Assembly (NCBI GenBank): GCA_964604465.1 | Contig: CAZRYZ010000014.1 | Span: forward strand, 1 to 27,989 | DNA: 27,989 nucleotides | Source of the DNA: Fluviibacter sp964604465 | GTDB taxonomy: Bacteria > Pseudomonadota > Gammaproteobacteria > Burkholderiales > Rhodocyclaceae | Reading direction: 5' to 3' | Shown here: positions 8,101 through 15,262 of the stretch, piece after piece | Position numbering within the stretch: position 1 is the first letter of the stretch | Layout: each line of letters begins with the position of its first letter | Position numbers and translations under genes: made by a program | The notes under the pieces: model-generated | Databases searched by the model: none | Seen by the model: the letters and a program-made list of their open reading frames with translations, nothing else | Told to the model about the DNA's origin: nothing

Positions 8101-9826
8101 TGGCCGAGGTCAGCACCGGCTGATCCACTTCCAGACGGAGCGGCGGCTCGTCGCCCGGTTTGACGTCGATGCCCAGCAGATTCGGGCGCGGCCCGATGAA
8201 GGACATGGTCGACATGACAATTTCTTCGCGGATCGGGTCGATCGGCGGATTCGTCACCTGGGCAAACAACTGCTTGAAGTAGTTATAGAGCGGCTTATCC
8301 TTGTCAGATAGCACCGGCAACGGGCTATCGTTACCCATCGAACCAGTCGCTTCTTCCGCATTACTGGCCATTGGTTCAAGGATGAACTTCAGATCTTCCT
8401 GTGTATAACCGAAAGCCTGCTGGGTGTGTAGCAGCGATTCGCGCAGCCCTTCACTATCTTCGACTTCCGGCAGGTTTTCCAGATGCTGACGGCTCTGCTC
8501 GATCCACTGACGATAAGGACGGGCGCTGGAAATGCTACGCTTAAGTTCTTCGTCATCAATGATGCGGCCCTGTTCCAGATCGATCAGGAACATCTTGCCC
8601 GGCTGCAAGCGCCACTTTTGGTTCACTTCTTCCTGCGGGAAAGTCAGCACGCCCATTTCAGAGGCGAGCATGACGATGCCATCGTCGGTGATCTGGTAAC
8701 GGGCCGGGCGCAGGCCATTACGGTCCAGCGTGGCGCCGATCATACGACCATCGGTAAAGGCTACGGCGGCAGGGCCATCCCACGGCTCCATCATCGCAGC
8801 GTTGTATTCATAAAAAGCGCGGCGCTCCTCATCCATCAGCGGGTTTTCGGCCCAGGCTTCCGGAATCAGCATCATCATGGCTTGGGGCATCGAATAACCA
8901 CCCATCACCAGCAGTTCCAGGGCGTTATCGAAACAGGCCGAATCCGACTGACCTTCAACAATCAGTGGCCACAGCTTATCCAGATCTTCTGCCAGCCATT
9001 CCGAGGACATGGCCTTCTGGCGGGCGCGCATCCAGTTGACGTTGCCACGCACCGTGTTGATTTCACCGTTGTGGGCAATCATACGGAACGGGTGAGCTAG
9101 ATCCCAGGTCGGAAAGGTGTTGGTCGAGAAGCGCTGGTGGACCAGTGCGATGGCCGATACCAGGCCCGGATCCTGAAGGTCCAGGAAATAGGCACCCACC
9201 TGATTGGCCAGCAGCATGCCCTTGTAAACCATGGTGCGAGACGACAGCGAAGGCAGATAGAACTGCTTGCCATCCTCGAGCTTGAGCTTGCGCACGGCAT
9301 GTTCGGCACGTTTACGCACCACGAACAGTTTGCGTTCGAAAGCATCCTGATCCTTCAACGATTCAGGGCGGCCGATAAAGACCTGGCGCGTGACGGGTTC
9401 AAGATCACGGGCAGCTTCGGCCAGAATCAGGTTGTCGACTGGCACATCGCGCCAGCCAAGGAATTCCAGGCCTTCTTCATGAATAATGCGGGCCAGCACC
9501 GATTCACAGGCTTTACGTCCGGTAATCGATTGCGGCAGAAAGACATTGCCAACGGCATAATGGCCAACTGGCGGCAGGCGCAGCCCCTGTTTGGCGCGTT
9601 CGGCACGTAAAAAAGCGTCCGGCAGTTGAATCAGGATCCCGGCACCATCGCCGAGGAGCGGGTCGTAACCAGTGGCACCCCGATGTTCCAGGTTTTCAAG
9701 AATGAGCAAACCCTGTTCAACAATCTCGTGGCTCTTCTTGTTCTTGATGTGCGCGACAAAACCGACGCCACACGCGTCATGTTCATTAGCCGGGCTATAT
9801 AGACCCTGGCGTTCTGGTGCTCCCAT
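5141..9826 (-). CDS. gltB: Glutamate synthase (NADPH) large subunit
   Basis: The alpha subunit of GOGAT (1561 residues) hydrolyses glutamine and uses the ammonia and 2-oxoglutarate to form glutamate. The ACGVGF motif places the catalytic cysteine at residue 19, implying removal of an 18-residue propeptide to expose an N-terminal nucleophile (class II amidotransferase). Cysteines at 1154, 1160 and 1165 (C-x5-C-x4-C) match the [3Fe-4S] ligands. The FMN/synthase domain lies before them and the beta-helical GXGXG domain after (repeats such as GGRIVV and GGTVVVLGQTGRNFGAGMSGG). An AAGGAAAA stretch precedes the ATG. It leads gltD; the promoter and a palindrome lie just upstream. Confidence 0.98.
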   Translation of the reverse strand: MGAPERQGLYSPANEHDACGVGFVAHIKNKKSHEIVEQGLLILENLEHRGATGYDPLLGDGAGILIQLPDAFLRAERAKQGLRLPPVGHYAVGNVFLPQSITGRKACESVLARIIHEEGLEFLGWRDVPVDNLILAEAARDLEPVTRQVFIGRPESLKDQDAFERKLFVVRKRAEHAVRKLKLEDGKQFYLPSLSSRTMVYKGMLLANQVGAYFLDLQDPGLVSAIALVHQRFSTNTFPTWDLAHPFRMIAHNGEINTVRGNVNWMRARQKAMSSEWLAEDLDKLWPLIVEGQSDSACFDNALELLVMGGYSMPQAMMMLIPEAWAENPLMDEERRAFYEYNAAMMEPWDGPAAVAFTDGRMIGATLDRNGLRPARYQITDDGIVMLASEMGVLTFPQEEVNQKWRLQPGKMFLIDLEQGRIIDDEELKRSISSARPYRQWIEQSRQHLENLPEVEDSEGLRESLLHTQQAFGYTQEDLKFILEPMASNAEEATGSMGNDSPLPVLSDKDKPLYNYFKQLFAQVTNPPIDPIREEIVMSTMSFIGPRPNLLGIDVKPGDEPPLRLEVDQPVLTSANLAKLRQIDKLTNGKFRALVLDMTFPAAEGAEGSVAALEALCARAEASVGEGYNVLILSDRNVNRERAPIPALLATSAVHQHLVKTGLRTSTGLVVDSGSVREVHHFALLAGYGAEAVCPWLAFDTIADVAGELPGELSAYEAGKRYIKAVNKGLRKVMSKMGISTYQSYNGAQIFEAIGLASDFVKEYFTGTATQVEGIGLDEVVEEALRVHDRAFAHDPVLNHLLETGGEYAFRVRGEEHMWTPDAIAKLQHATRSGKYETFEEYARIINDQTKRHMTLRGLFDIKPAGPSISIDEVEPASEIVKRFATGAMSLGSISTEAHTTLAIAMNRIGGKSNTGEGGEDAGRFRKVKAGEMLSDIIGKGRIERDIELKAGDSLRSAIKQVASGRFGVTAEYLANSDQIQIKMAQGAKPGEGGQLPGHKVSEYIGFLRHSVPGVGLISPPPHHDIYSIEDLAQLIHDLKNSNPVASVSVKLVAEVGVGTVAAGVAKAKADHIVIAGHDGGTGASPISSVKHAGAPWELGLAEAQQTLVLNRLRGRVRLQTDGQLKTGRDVVIGALLGADEFGFATAPLVVTGCIMMRKCHLNTCPVGVATQDPELRKRFSGQPEHVVNFFFFIAEEVRKLMASMGISRFDDLVGRADLLDTRAGVEHWKAKGLDFSKIFHMPAVPDEVAIRHAETQDHGLDRALDHELIGAAKPAITRKEKQELDFPIFNLNRSVGAMLSGDIAKRYGAAGLPEDTLTIRLHGTAGQSFGAFLAKGVNFVLEGEGNDYVGKGLSGGRIVVRPPAAFRGETQDNIIVGNTVLYGATDGEAYFSGVGGERFAVRNSGATAVVEGVGDHGCEYMTGGTVVVLGQTGRNFGAGMSGGFAYVYDVDGKFASRCNMAQVALEPLPAEEAAAEASEFGEDTEYGAVDLRHLKMSDEALLKELIANHVKWTGSQYAKNMLDQWEKHRTKFIKVMPHEYRRALDDIKKNAKATLTKEAV

Positions 9827-9895
9827 GTGCTTTTCCTTCTATCAATCCATGAACCCGCCGGCAACCCGGCACTGCACAAAAGTGATGCACGTTCG

Positions 9896-9908
9896 GGTGC
9901 AATGCACC
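9896..9908. repeat. Palindrome GGTGCA-A-TGCACC at the gltB promoter
   Basis: A perfect 6+1+6 inverted repeat lies about 70 nt upstream of the gltB start codon and about 15 nt downstream of the proposed -10 box. Further copies of the word TGCAC lie at 9873-9877 and 9886-9890. Half-sites of this sequence resemble GGTGCA/TGCACC half-sites of NtrC, but the spacing here is shorter than the classical one. It is a candidate operator, with the regulator unknown. Confidence 0.5.
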
Positions 9909-9922
9909 AAAACGAACCGGCC

Positions 9923-9952
9923 AATATACGCCAAAACCCCCTGTCAATTCAA
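9923..9952 (-). promoter_or_regulatory. Candidate sigma-70 promoter of gltBD
   Basis: On the minus strand, TTGAAT (9952-9947) and TATATT (9928-9923) are separated by 18 nt, about 95 nt upstream of the gltB ATG. A better -35 word, TTGACA, overlaps it but would leave only a 13-nt spacer to the same -10. No convincing sigma-54 -24/-12 element was seen in this 280-nt gap. Confidence 0.45.
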
Positions 9953-10106
9953 GACGCTGCAGCGCAAAAACGGGCAAATTCCCGAATTTTTTGGGGGATA
10001 GCACCATCGGCCATTTGATCAATGCAATGAACGTGCCAACAGGTTTTTTATCTCAATCAACTTGAGGCAAACGGCCCCGATTCAATACCCAAGGAAGAAA
10101 TCGGGC

Positions 10107-11261
10107 TCAGAGACTACTGGGAGGAACCGCCGCGCTGTCCGGCGCCTTGGCCAAGCCCGTTTGAATGGCGTGGAGAATGGCGGCATCTGAGGCATCGGCC
10201 GAAACCACCGCTTGCCCAATCGCCTTAAGAAGAACCAGCCGCATCACCCCGGCGCTGACCTTTTTGTCATGACGCATCAATTCCAGATACAGGTCGGCCG
10301 TGGCTTCTGGCGTGCTGCCCAGCCACGGGCCGGTCACCGGCAATCCGACCTTATGAAACAAGGACTTAACGCGCTCAATCGCTTCAAGATCGATCCAACC
10401 CAGCTTTTGTGACAACAGTGCTGCCATCACGGTTCCTGCCGCGACGGCTTCACCGTGGAGCCAGCGACCGTAACCCATGCCCGTTTCAATGGCGTGGCCG
10501 AATGTGTGGCCTAGATTAAGCAGTGCCCGCTCACCGGCCTCCCGCTCGTCGCGGGCGACCACCTCGGCCTTGTGTGCACAAGACTGATACACGGCGCGCG
10601 CCAGCAGCGCCTTATCCTGACGCATCAGCCCCTCGGCATGTTCCTCCAACCAATGGAAAAAAGCCTCATCGCGGATCAGACCATATTTGATCACCTCCGA
10701 CATGCCGGCCGCCATTTCACGCGGGGGGAGGGTCTCCAGGGTATCCAGATCGGCCAGGACCATTTTGGGCTGGTAAAACGCACCAATCATGTTCTTGCCC
10801 AGCGGATGATTAATCGCTGTCTTGCCACCCACCGAGGAATCCACCTGCGATAGCAAGGTCGTCGGCACCTGGATAAACGGCGCACCACGCTGATAACAGG
10901 CGGCGGCAAAACCCACCAGGTCACCAATCACGCCACCGCCCAGGGCGATCAGCGTCGTACCCCGTTCGCAGCGGTTTTCCAGTAACGCGTCAAATACCGT
11001 ATTCAGCGTTTCCCAGGACTTATATTCCTCACCATCCGGCAGGATCACAGAAAACGCCGGGCAACCCAGCTTGGCCAGTGTCGCCATCACCTTATCCAGG
11101 TAAAGCGGCGCGACCGTGGTGTTGGTAATGACCACGGCACCCATTTTCGGGTTCAGATGAGGGCGCCACAATTCGGTATTGCCTAAAAGGCCACACCCAA
11201 TATGGATCGGGTAACTGCGCTCATCCAGCGCTACGGTCAGGGTCTGATGCATTGAGGTCAT
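10107..11261 (-). CDS. aroB: 3-Dehydroquinate synthase
   Basis: AroB is the second enzyme of the shikimate pathway, converting DAHP to 3-dehydroquinate with NAD and a divalent metal. Visible motifs are DGEEYKSWETL, the NAD-binding GGGVIGDLVGFAA, the PTTLLSQVDSSVGGKTAIN active-site loop, and the metal-ligand stretch LNLGHTFGHAIE. The length is about 384 residues against 362 in E. coli. The frame opens at a TTG (11285), but ATG codons at 11261 and 11252 are more natural; none has a strong Shine-Dalgarno, so the start is uncertain by a few codons. It follows aroK by about 40 nt in the pil-aro transcript. Confidence 0.96.
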   Translation of the reverse strand: MTSMHQTLTVALDERSYPIHIGCGLLGNTELWRPHLNPKMGAVVITNTTVAPLYLDKVMATLAKLGCPAFSVILPDGEEYKSWETLNTVFDALLENRCERGTTLIALGGGVIGDLVGFAAACYQRGAPFIQVPTTLLSQVDSSVGGKTAINHPLGKNMIGAFYQPKMVLADLDTLETLPPREMAAGMSEVIKYGLIRDEAFFHWLEEHAEGLMRQDKALLARAVYQSCAHKAEVVARDEREAGERALLNLGHTFGHAIETGMGYGRWLHGEAVAAGTVMAALLSQKLGWIDLEAIERVKSLFHKVGLPVTGPWLGSTPEATADLYLELMRHDKKVSAGVMRLVLLKAIGQAVVSADASDAAILHAIQTGLAKAPDSAAVPPSSL

Positions 11262-11304
11262 GCCGTCATTGTAGCTTGAGGCCAATGACCATAGAACAGG
11301 GTCT

Positions 11305-11847
11305 TCAGCCGCCGGGCTTGCGTGTTAATGCCCCCACAATGGCCTGTACCACCTGCTGCGGCGCACCGTGACCGGTTTCAACTATGGCATGCGCCACCTC
11401 CCGGTATAGGGGGTCACGCACGGTGTACAACTCGCGCAGGCGGGCCAACGGGTCGGCAACATTCAACAACGGGCGCCCCTTGTCATGCCGTGTACGTTCG
11501 GCCAGGAGCTCCGGCCGTGCGTTTAGGTAGACGACAAAACCCTTATCTTTGAGTATCGCCCGATTGTCCGGACGCAAAACAATACCGCCGCCCGTACTCA
11601 GCACCAGATCCGATTCATTGGCCAGATCGGCCAGCACATCCCGCTCCCTCTTACGGAAGCCTTCCTCACCTTCGATCTCGAAGATCACGGGGATCGTGAC
11701 CCCGTTACGCTTTTCGATCTCATGGTCCGTATCCACAAAGCGCTTGCCCAGTCGTTTCGCCAGCAGACGGCCCACGGTCGACTTGCCAGCACCCATCAGA
11801 CCAACGAGAAAAATATTTGTGGGTAAGACGATCAAAGAATTAGGCAT
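11305..11847 (-). CDS. aroK: Shikimate kinase
   Basis: AroK phosphorylates shikimate with ATP. The P-loop GLMGAGKST lies at residues 16-24, the shikimate-binding D-T-D near 39-41, a central STGGG motif at about 83-87, and the lid arginine region RTRHDKGRPLL beyond it. At 180 residues it has the family length. The 18-nt gap after pilQ and the order pilQ-aroK-aroB are shared with many beta- and gammaproteobacteria. There is no recognisable Shine-Dalgarno before the ATG. Confidence 0.97.
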   Translation of the reverse strand: MPNSLIVLPTNIFLVGLMGAGKSTVGRLLAKRLGKRFVDTDHEIEKRNGVTIPVIFEIEGEEGFRKRERDVLADLANESDLVLSTGGGIVLRPDNRAILKDKGFVVYLNARPELLAERTRHDKGRPLLNVADPLARLRELYTVRDPLYREVAHAIVETGHGAPQQVVQAIVGALTRKPGG

Positions 11848-11865
11848 GAAAAAACCGGTGATTGG

Positions 11866-13380
11866 TTACTGGCCGCTGGCCATGATTTGTGGCGATATGA
11901 AAACAAGTAGTTCACGACGCTGCTCGGTCGTCGAACGGTATTTGAACAGGTTGCCAAGAATGGGGATGTCGCCCAGGAAAGGTACCTGCGTGACCAGATT
12001 ATCCACTTTCTTGATGAAAACGCCCCCAATGGACACCGTGCCCCCGTTTTCGACGAGAACATCCGTTGTGACTACCGTGCTTTTGATCGGCGGATTGGTG
12101 GAACCGGGTATCAACATCATCGTGGCATAGTCTGGTTCCTCCTTTCGAACGATCAGCTTGAGGCGGACCTTACCGTCCGGGGTGATCTGCGGCGTCACGT
12201 CCAGGGATAGGACCGCTTTCTTGAACTCGACCGTCGGAATTGTCGTGCCCCCGGTCTGAGCTGTCGAAAGGTAAGGAATCTCTGTGCCGTCTTCAATGAG
12301 CGCTTTGACATTGTCGCCCGTCACCACTTTGGGGCTCGAGATGATCTTGCCACGCCCATCCGATTCCAGTGCAGATAGCTCAACATTCAGAATTTTCGAT
12401 CCTGTCGGATTCAGTAATGCAAACGCTAACGTACCAGCGGCCGCACGAGTGGTCGGCAAATTAACCGACCCCAAAGTTTGATTAACGGCAAAAGGTTGTC
12501 CCGCGACGCTATTCAAGGTCTGGTAGGTGGGGCTGCCGGCGGCACTTCCTGGAACAAGCCGGTTATAGGTCAGAGCCTGCCCAGCCTGTGTCGACGGCAC
12601 GTACTGACCGCCGCCTAGCTGTATGCCGCCCCCGGTTCGAACGCTATCCAGCGCCCCAAGGCGAACCCCAAGTTCTTCATTAAAAGTCTCATTCGCTTCC
12701 ACGATTCTTGCCTCGATAAGCACCTGACGAATCGGCTGGTCTGCCGCCGCAATCATGGCAGCAACCTCAGAGAGCTTCAGATTGGTATCGTTGACGAACA
12801 GGGTATTGGTTCGGGGGTCCACGCTCGCCTTTCCCCGCATCGTCAATTGTTCCCGAATCAGTTTTTCCAGATCGGCTGCCTGAGCGAACTTTAGGCGAAA
12901 CGCCTGTTGGCGCAGCGGACCAATGGCCTGAGTCTGCTGCTGCATCTCCATATTCAACCGTTCCTGTTCGGCGGCTTCAGTTCGCGGTCTGATCACGAGA
13001 ACGCCATCTTCCATTTGCCCCACCAGCCCGCGCTGCTGGTAAATTGACTGCAAAATCTCAGAGGCAGGCACATCACGCATGACAATCGTGATGTTGCCCT
13101 TGATCGAATCACTCACGACAACGTTCCACCCTAGCTCCCGCCCCAGTAAACCCAGAACCTGCCTGACATCCGCATTCTGGATGTCGATACTGACGCGTGG
13201 CGAACCGTTCAACTTGCCATTTTTCTCTCGCTCTTTGCGGTCTGTCGCCGTAGGGATTCCACCGACTGTAGTCGAAGGCTCTGCGAACACCGATGTCACA
13301 ATCGCGGGTGCCATACCGCCTGCGACCAGGCTGATCAACACACCCTGGGCCCAAGACTTTTTCAACCAATTTCCCGCCAT
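11866..13380 (-). CDS. pilQ: Type IV pilus secretin PilQ (short form)
   Basis: PilQ forms the outer-membrane ring through which the type IV pilus passes. A signal peptide spans about residues 1-33, ending VFA. An N0/STN domain follows at about 62-130 (SIDIQNADVRQVLGLLGRE), then an N1 repeat at about 155-225 (LRQQAFRLKFAQAADLEKLI, ending in RQVLIEARIVE), and the C-terminal secretin domain with ELSALESDGRGKIISSP and VPFLGDIPILGNLFK. The length is 504 residues; typical PilQ is about 700 because of N-terminal AMIN domains, which are absent here. ATG 13380 is preferred over TTG 13392 because GGAG lies six bases before it. Confidence 0.93.
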   Translation of the reverse strand: MAGNWLKKSWAQGVLISLVAGGMAPAIVTSVFAEPSTTVGGIPTATDRKEREKNGKLNGSPRVSIDIQNADVRQVLGLLGRELGWNVVVSDSIKGNITIVMRDVPASEILQSIYQQRGLVGQMEDGVLVIRPRTEAAEQERLNMEMQQQTQAIGPLRQQAFRLKFAQAADLEKLIREQLTMRGKASVDPRTNTLFVNDTNLKLSEVAAMIAAADQPIRQVLIEARIVEANETFNEELGVRLGALDSVRTGGGIQLGGGQYVPSTQAGQALTYNRLVPGSAAGSPTYQTLNSVAGQPFAVNQTLGSVNLPTTRAAAGTLAFALLNPTGSKILNVELSALESDGRGKIISSPKVVTGDNVKALIEDGTEIPYLSTAQTGGTTIPTVEFKKAVLSLDVTPQITPDGKVRLKLIVRKEEPDYATMMLIPGSTNPPIKSTVVTTDVLVENGGTVSIGGVFIKKVDNLVTQVPFLGDIPILGNLFKYRSTTEQRRELLVFISPQIMASGQ

Positions 13381-13402
13381 ATAACGCTCCAATCTGCGAA
13401 AT

Positions 13403-13888
13403 TTATAAAGGCCTTAATAACCAGTGCGGTCCTTGATCCTCTGAACTCAGCAGCAACCCACTTTCCTGGATCTCCATCACTACACTGGCCAGTTCACCAA
13501 TGCGATCCCCTTTGCGGACGGTTCTGTACTGCGAACCAGATCTAACAATGGCCAACCGCTCTTGATTGCCGCCGGTCAGGAAACCCATGATCACCAGCGC
13601 AGACTCTGCTGATTCAGGGAAAATCACTCCGCCTTGCCCTGTACCTGCTTTAACTCCTCGTGCCGCCGAGAGCCGCTCCGGCGAAAATGGATCCTGCGCC
13701 TTCCCGGTATAAATAGCAGGGGGTGTATCGATAATTTCCGGAACCGGGGGAAGGGTCGACTTCATGAGCTGGACATCCTGTTTGGCGACCCAGGTTTGCG
13801 CACGATCCGATGCCAATTCAGTACAGCCGCCAGTCCCATTCAAAAGAGCAGCGGACACAATCCAGAACAGAAAGTTAACGCGCCGCAT
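13403..13888 (-). CDS. pilP: Type IV pilus assembly lipoprotein PilP
   Basis: PilP is an inner-membrane lipoprotein that links the PilN/PilO dimer to the PilQ secretin. The 161-residue product has a hydrophobic N terminus (about residues 5-16) and a cysteine at 22 after TGG, a weak lipobox. The typical PilP C-terminal beta domain follows (DPFSPERL, then GFLTGGNQERLAIV and YRTVRKGDRIGE). The start is placed at ATG 13888, which has GGAGG five bases upstream; the GTG at 13894 would overlap the ribosome-binding site. It overlaps the end of pilO by 14 nt. Confidence 0.9.
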   Translation of the reverse strand: MRRVNFLFWIVSAALLNGTGGCTELASDRAQTWVAKQDVQLMKSTLPPVPEIIDTPPAIYTGKAQDPFSPERLSAARGVKAGTGQGGVIFPESAESALVIMGFLTGGNQERLAIVRSGSQYRTVRKGDRIGELASVVMEIQESGLLLSSEDQGPHWLLRPL

Positions 13889-14675
13889 GCGCACCTCCTG
13901 CCTCTGGCTTCAACACCTGAATGCCCTTTGTCGGATCACCCCGATAGGCTTTCATACGGGCACTCAACGTCAGCTTTCCGGGAACCGTCAACGACGTCTC
14001 GATCTTCAGGTCTACTGTAATCAGATGCTGCAACTTTGATATGCCCTCAAGGAATCTTCCGATCGCATCAAAGGTTCCTGTCAAATTAACCATAACCGGA
14101 TGCACCACATAAGCATCACCCTGAATTTCTGGCTCCGGGCTATAGCTCTGAAGTTGCATACCACTCTCGCGTGCAACGCGACCAATCTGCTCCAGCACCT
14201 GGACGCTTTCGAGCTCCCCGGGAATCAGCGCCAGCAACTGACCGAATCGCTCCTCTAGCAAAGCCACTCTTTCGCGCCGGGCATCGAGCACAGCGACTTC
14301 GGAGGCTATTTTCAGGTACCGGACCTCCTGAAGGCGTGCCTCTTGTTGCTGATGTCGCAACGACTGCAAAGAAGTCGCCCAGACAGTCAATCCCATTCCT
14401 AGCAAGATCGATACGAATACAAGCCCCAAGACTATGCTTCGTAACCCTATGGGCCAGGTTCGAACATCTTGCACGATCACATGACGAGCGGATCCTGTTT
14501 CAACAAGCCATTGTCTGATCTGACCAGCCATATCGCCCAGATCCATCGCCAACCACTGACTCATACGCCCTTGCCACTTACGTGAATTACGCCCGCCCGG
14601 CCCCTTCCTTCGCAGAGTCTGACTTAGCTGTTGAATTCTCGCCCGAAGCGACGCTAAAGCAACAAAATGTTTCAC
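13875..14675 (-). CDS. pilO: Type IV pilus inner-membrane protein PilO with extended N terminus
   Basis: PilO pairs with PilN in the periplasm as part of the pilus alignment complex. One transmembrane helix lies at about residues 78-100, followed by a coiled-coil region (about 101-145) and the ferredoxin-like periplasmic domain. The TWPIGLRSIVL segment is the usual PilO lead-in to the helix. The 75 or so residues before it are extra for this family, are basic and arginine-rich, and are probably cytoplasmic. The GTG start at 14675 overlaps the pilN stop (GTGA) and has GGAGG seven bases upstream, which supports the long form (266 residues). An internal ATG at 14564 would give about 229 residues. 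Confidence 0.88.
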   Translation of the reverse strand: MKHFVALASLRARIQQLSQTLRRKGPGGRNSRKWQGRMSQWLAMDLGDMAGQIRQWLVETGSARHVIVQDVRTWPIGLRSIVLGLVFVSILLGMGLTVWATSLQSLRHQQQEARLQEVRYLKIASEVAVLDARRERVALLEERFGQLLALIPGELESVQVLEQIGRVARESGMQLQSYSPEPEIQGDAYVVHPVMVNLTGTFDAIGRFLEGISKLQHLITVDLKIETSLTVPGKLTLSARMKAYRGDPTKGIQVLKPEAGGAHAAR

Positions 14676-15262
14676 CTTGCCGCCTCCGATCCCGCCTGGG
14701 TTAATGGCTCTCCCCCGGCATGACTCACCGCGCCTGCAAATGTAAACTGAAATGGGGCAGTGCTTTCCGGTTCGGCTGCACGGATATCGCCTAATGTCAT
14801 CTGCTTCAGGTATCGTGATTGTGCAAGAAGCTCAAAGAAACGGGCAATACTTCCTGCATCAACCGCCCGGCCCTCTACCACAAACTGCTCGCCATTCTCT
14901 TCCAGACGCGTCAGGTAAACGTCTCTGGGCAGCGCATCGATCAGGTGGTTCAGAATAAGTATGCTGGTGGAGCGTCGCGAGTCCAAAGTTTCAATCAAAT
15001 GTTGCCGTTTCAGCATTCGTTGATACTCCGACTCAAGTCGACGCGATGTTTCAAACTCCAAACTCAGTGCGTCAATTTCCGCCAGTATCGTTTTTGTAAA
15101 CCGAACCTCACCTTCTTTCTGTATGTCGATCAGCACATCGACAAAACCACCCACTAGGACTGCAGCAGCGCTCGCAACCGTCACTTGGCGGGTAAAGATC
15201 CGCCACGCACGATTTCGGGCCATTTGCCGGTGTGGCAATAGGTTAAAACGTTGGCCGCTCAT
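14672..15262 (-). CDS. pilN: Type IV pilus inner-membrane protein PilN
   Basis: PilN binds PilM through its short cytoplasmic tail and PilO through its periplasmic domain. The protein begins FNLLPHRQMARNRA at residues 5-18, the PilM-binding segment (usual form I/F-N-L-L-P), then has a transmembrane helix at about 27-47, a coiled coil (about 55-95), and a periplasmic domain with LIDALPRDVYLTRL. The length of 196 residues is typical. The start ATG overlaps the pilM stop (ATGA) without its own Shine-Dalgarno, implying translational coupling. Confidence 0.93.
   Translation of the reverse strand: MSGQRFNLLPHRQMARNRAWRIFTRQVTVASAAAVLVGGFVDVLIDIQKEGEVRFTKTILAEIDALSLEFETSRRLESEYQRMLKRQHLIETLDSRRSTSILILNHLIDALPRDVYLTRLEENGEQFVVEGRAVDAGSIARFFELLAQSRYLKQMTLGDIRAAEPESTAPFQFTFAGAVSHAGGEPLTQAGSEAAR

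Noticed and set aside
10076..10105. CCCGATT/AATCGGG inverted repeat just after aroB
   Set aside because: The 7-bp stem has a 16-nt loop and no following T run on the minus strand; it is too weak to call a terminator of the pil-aro transcript.
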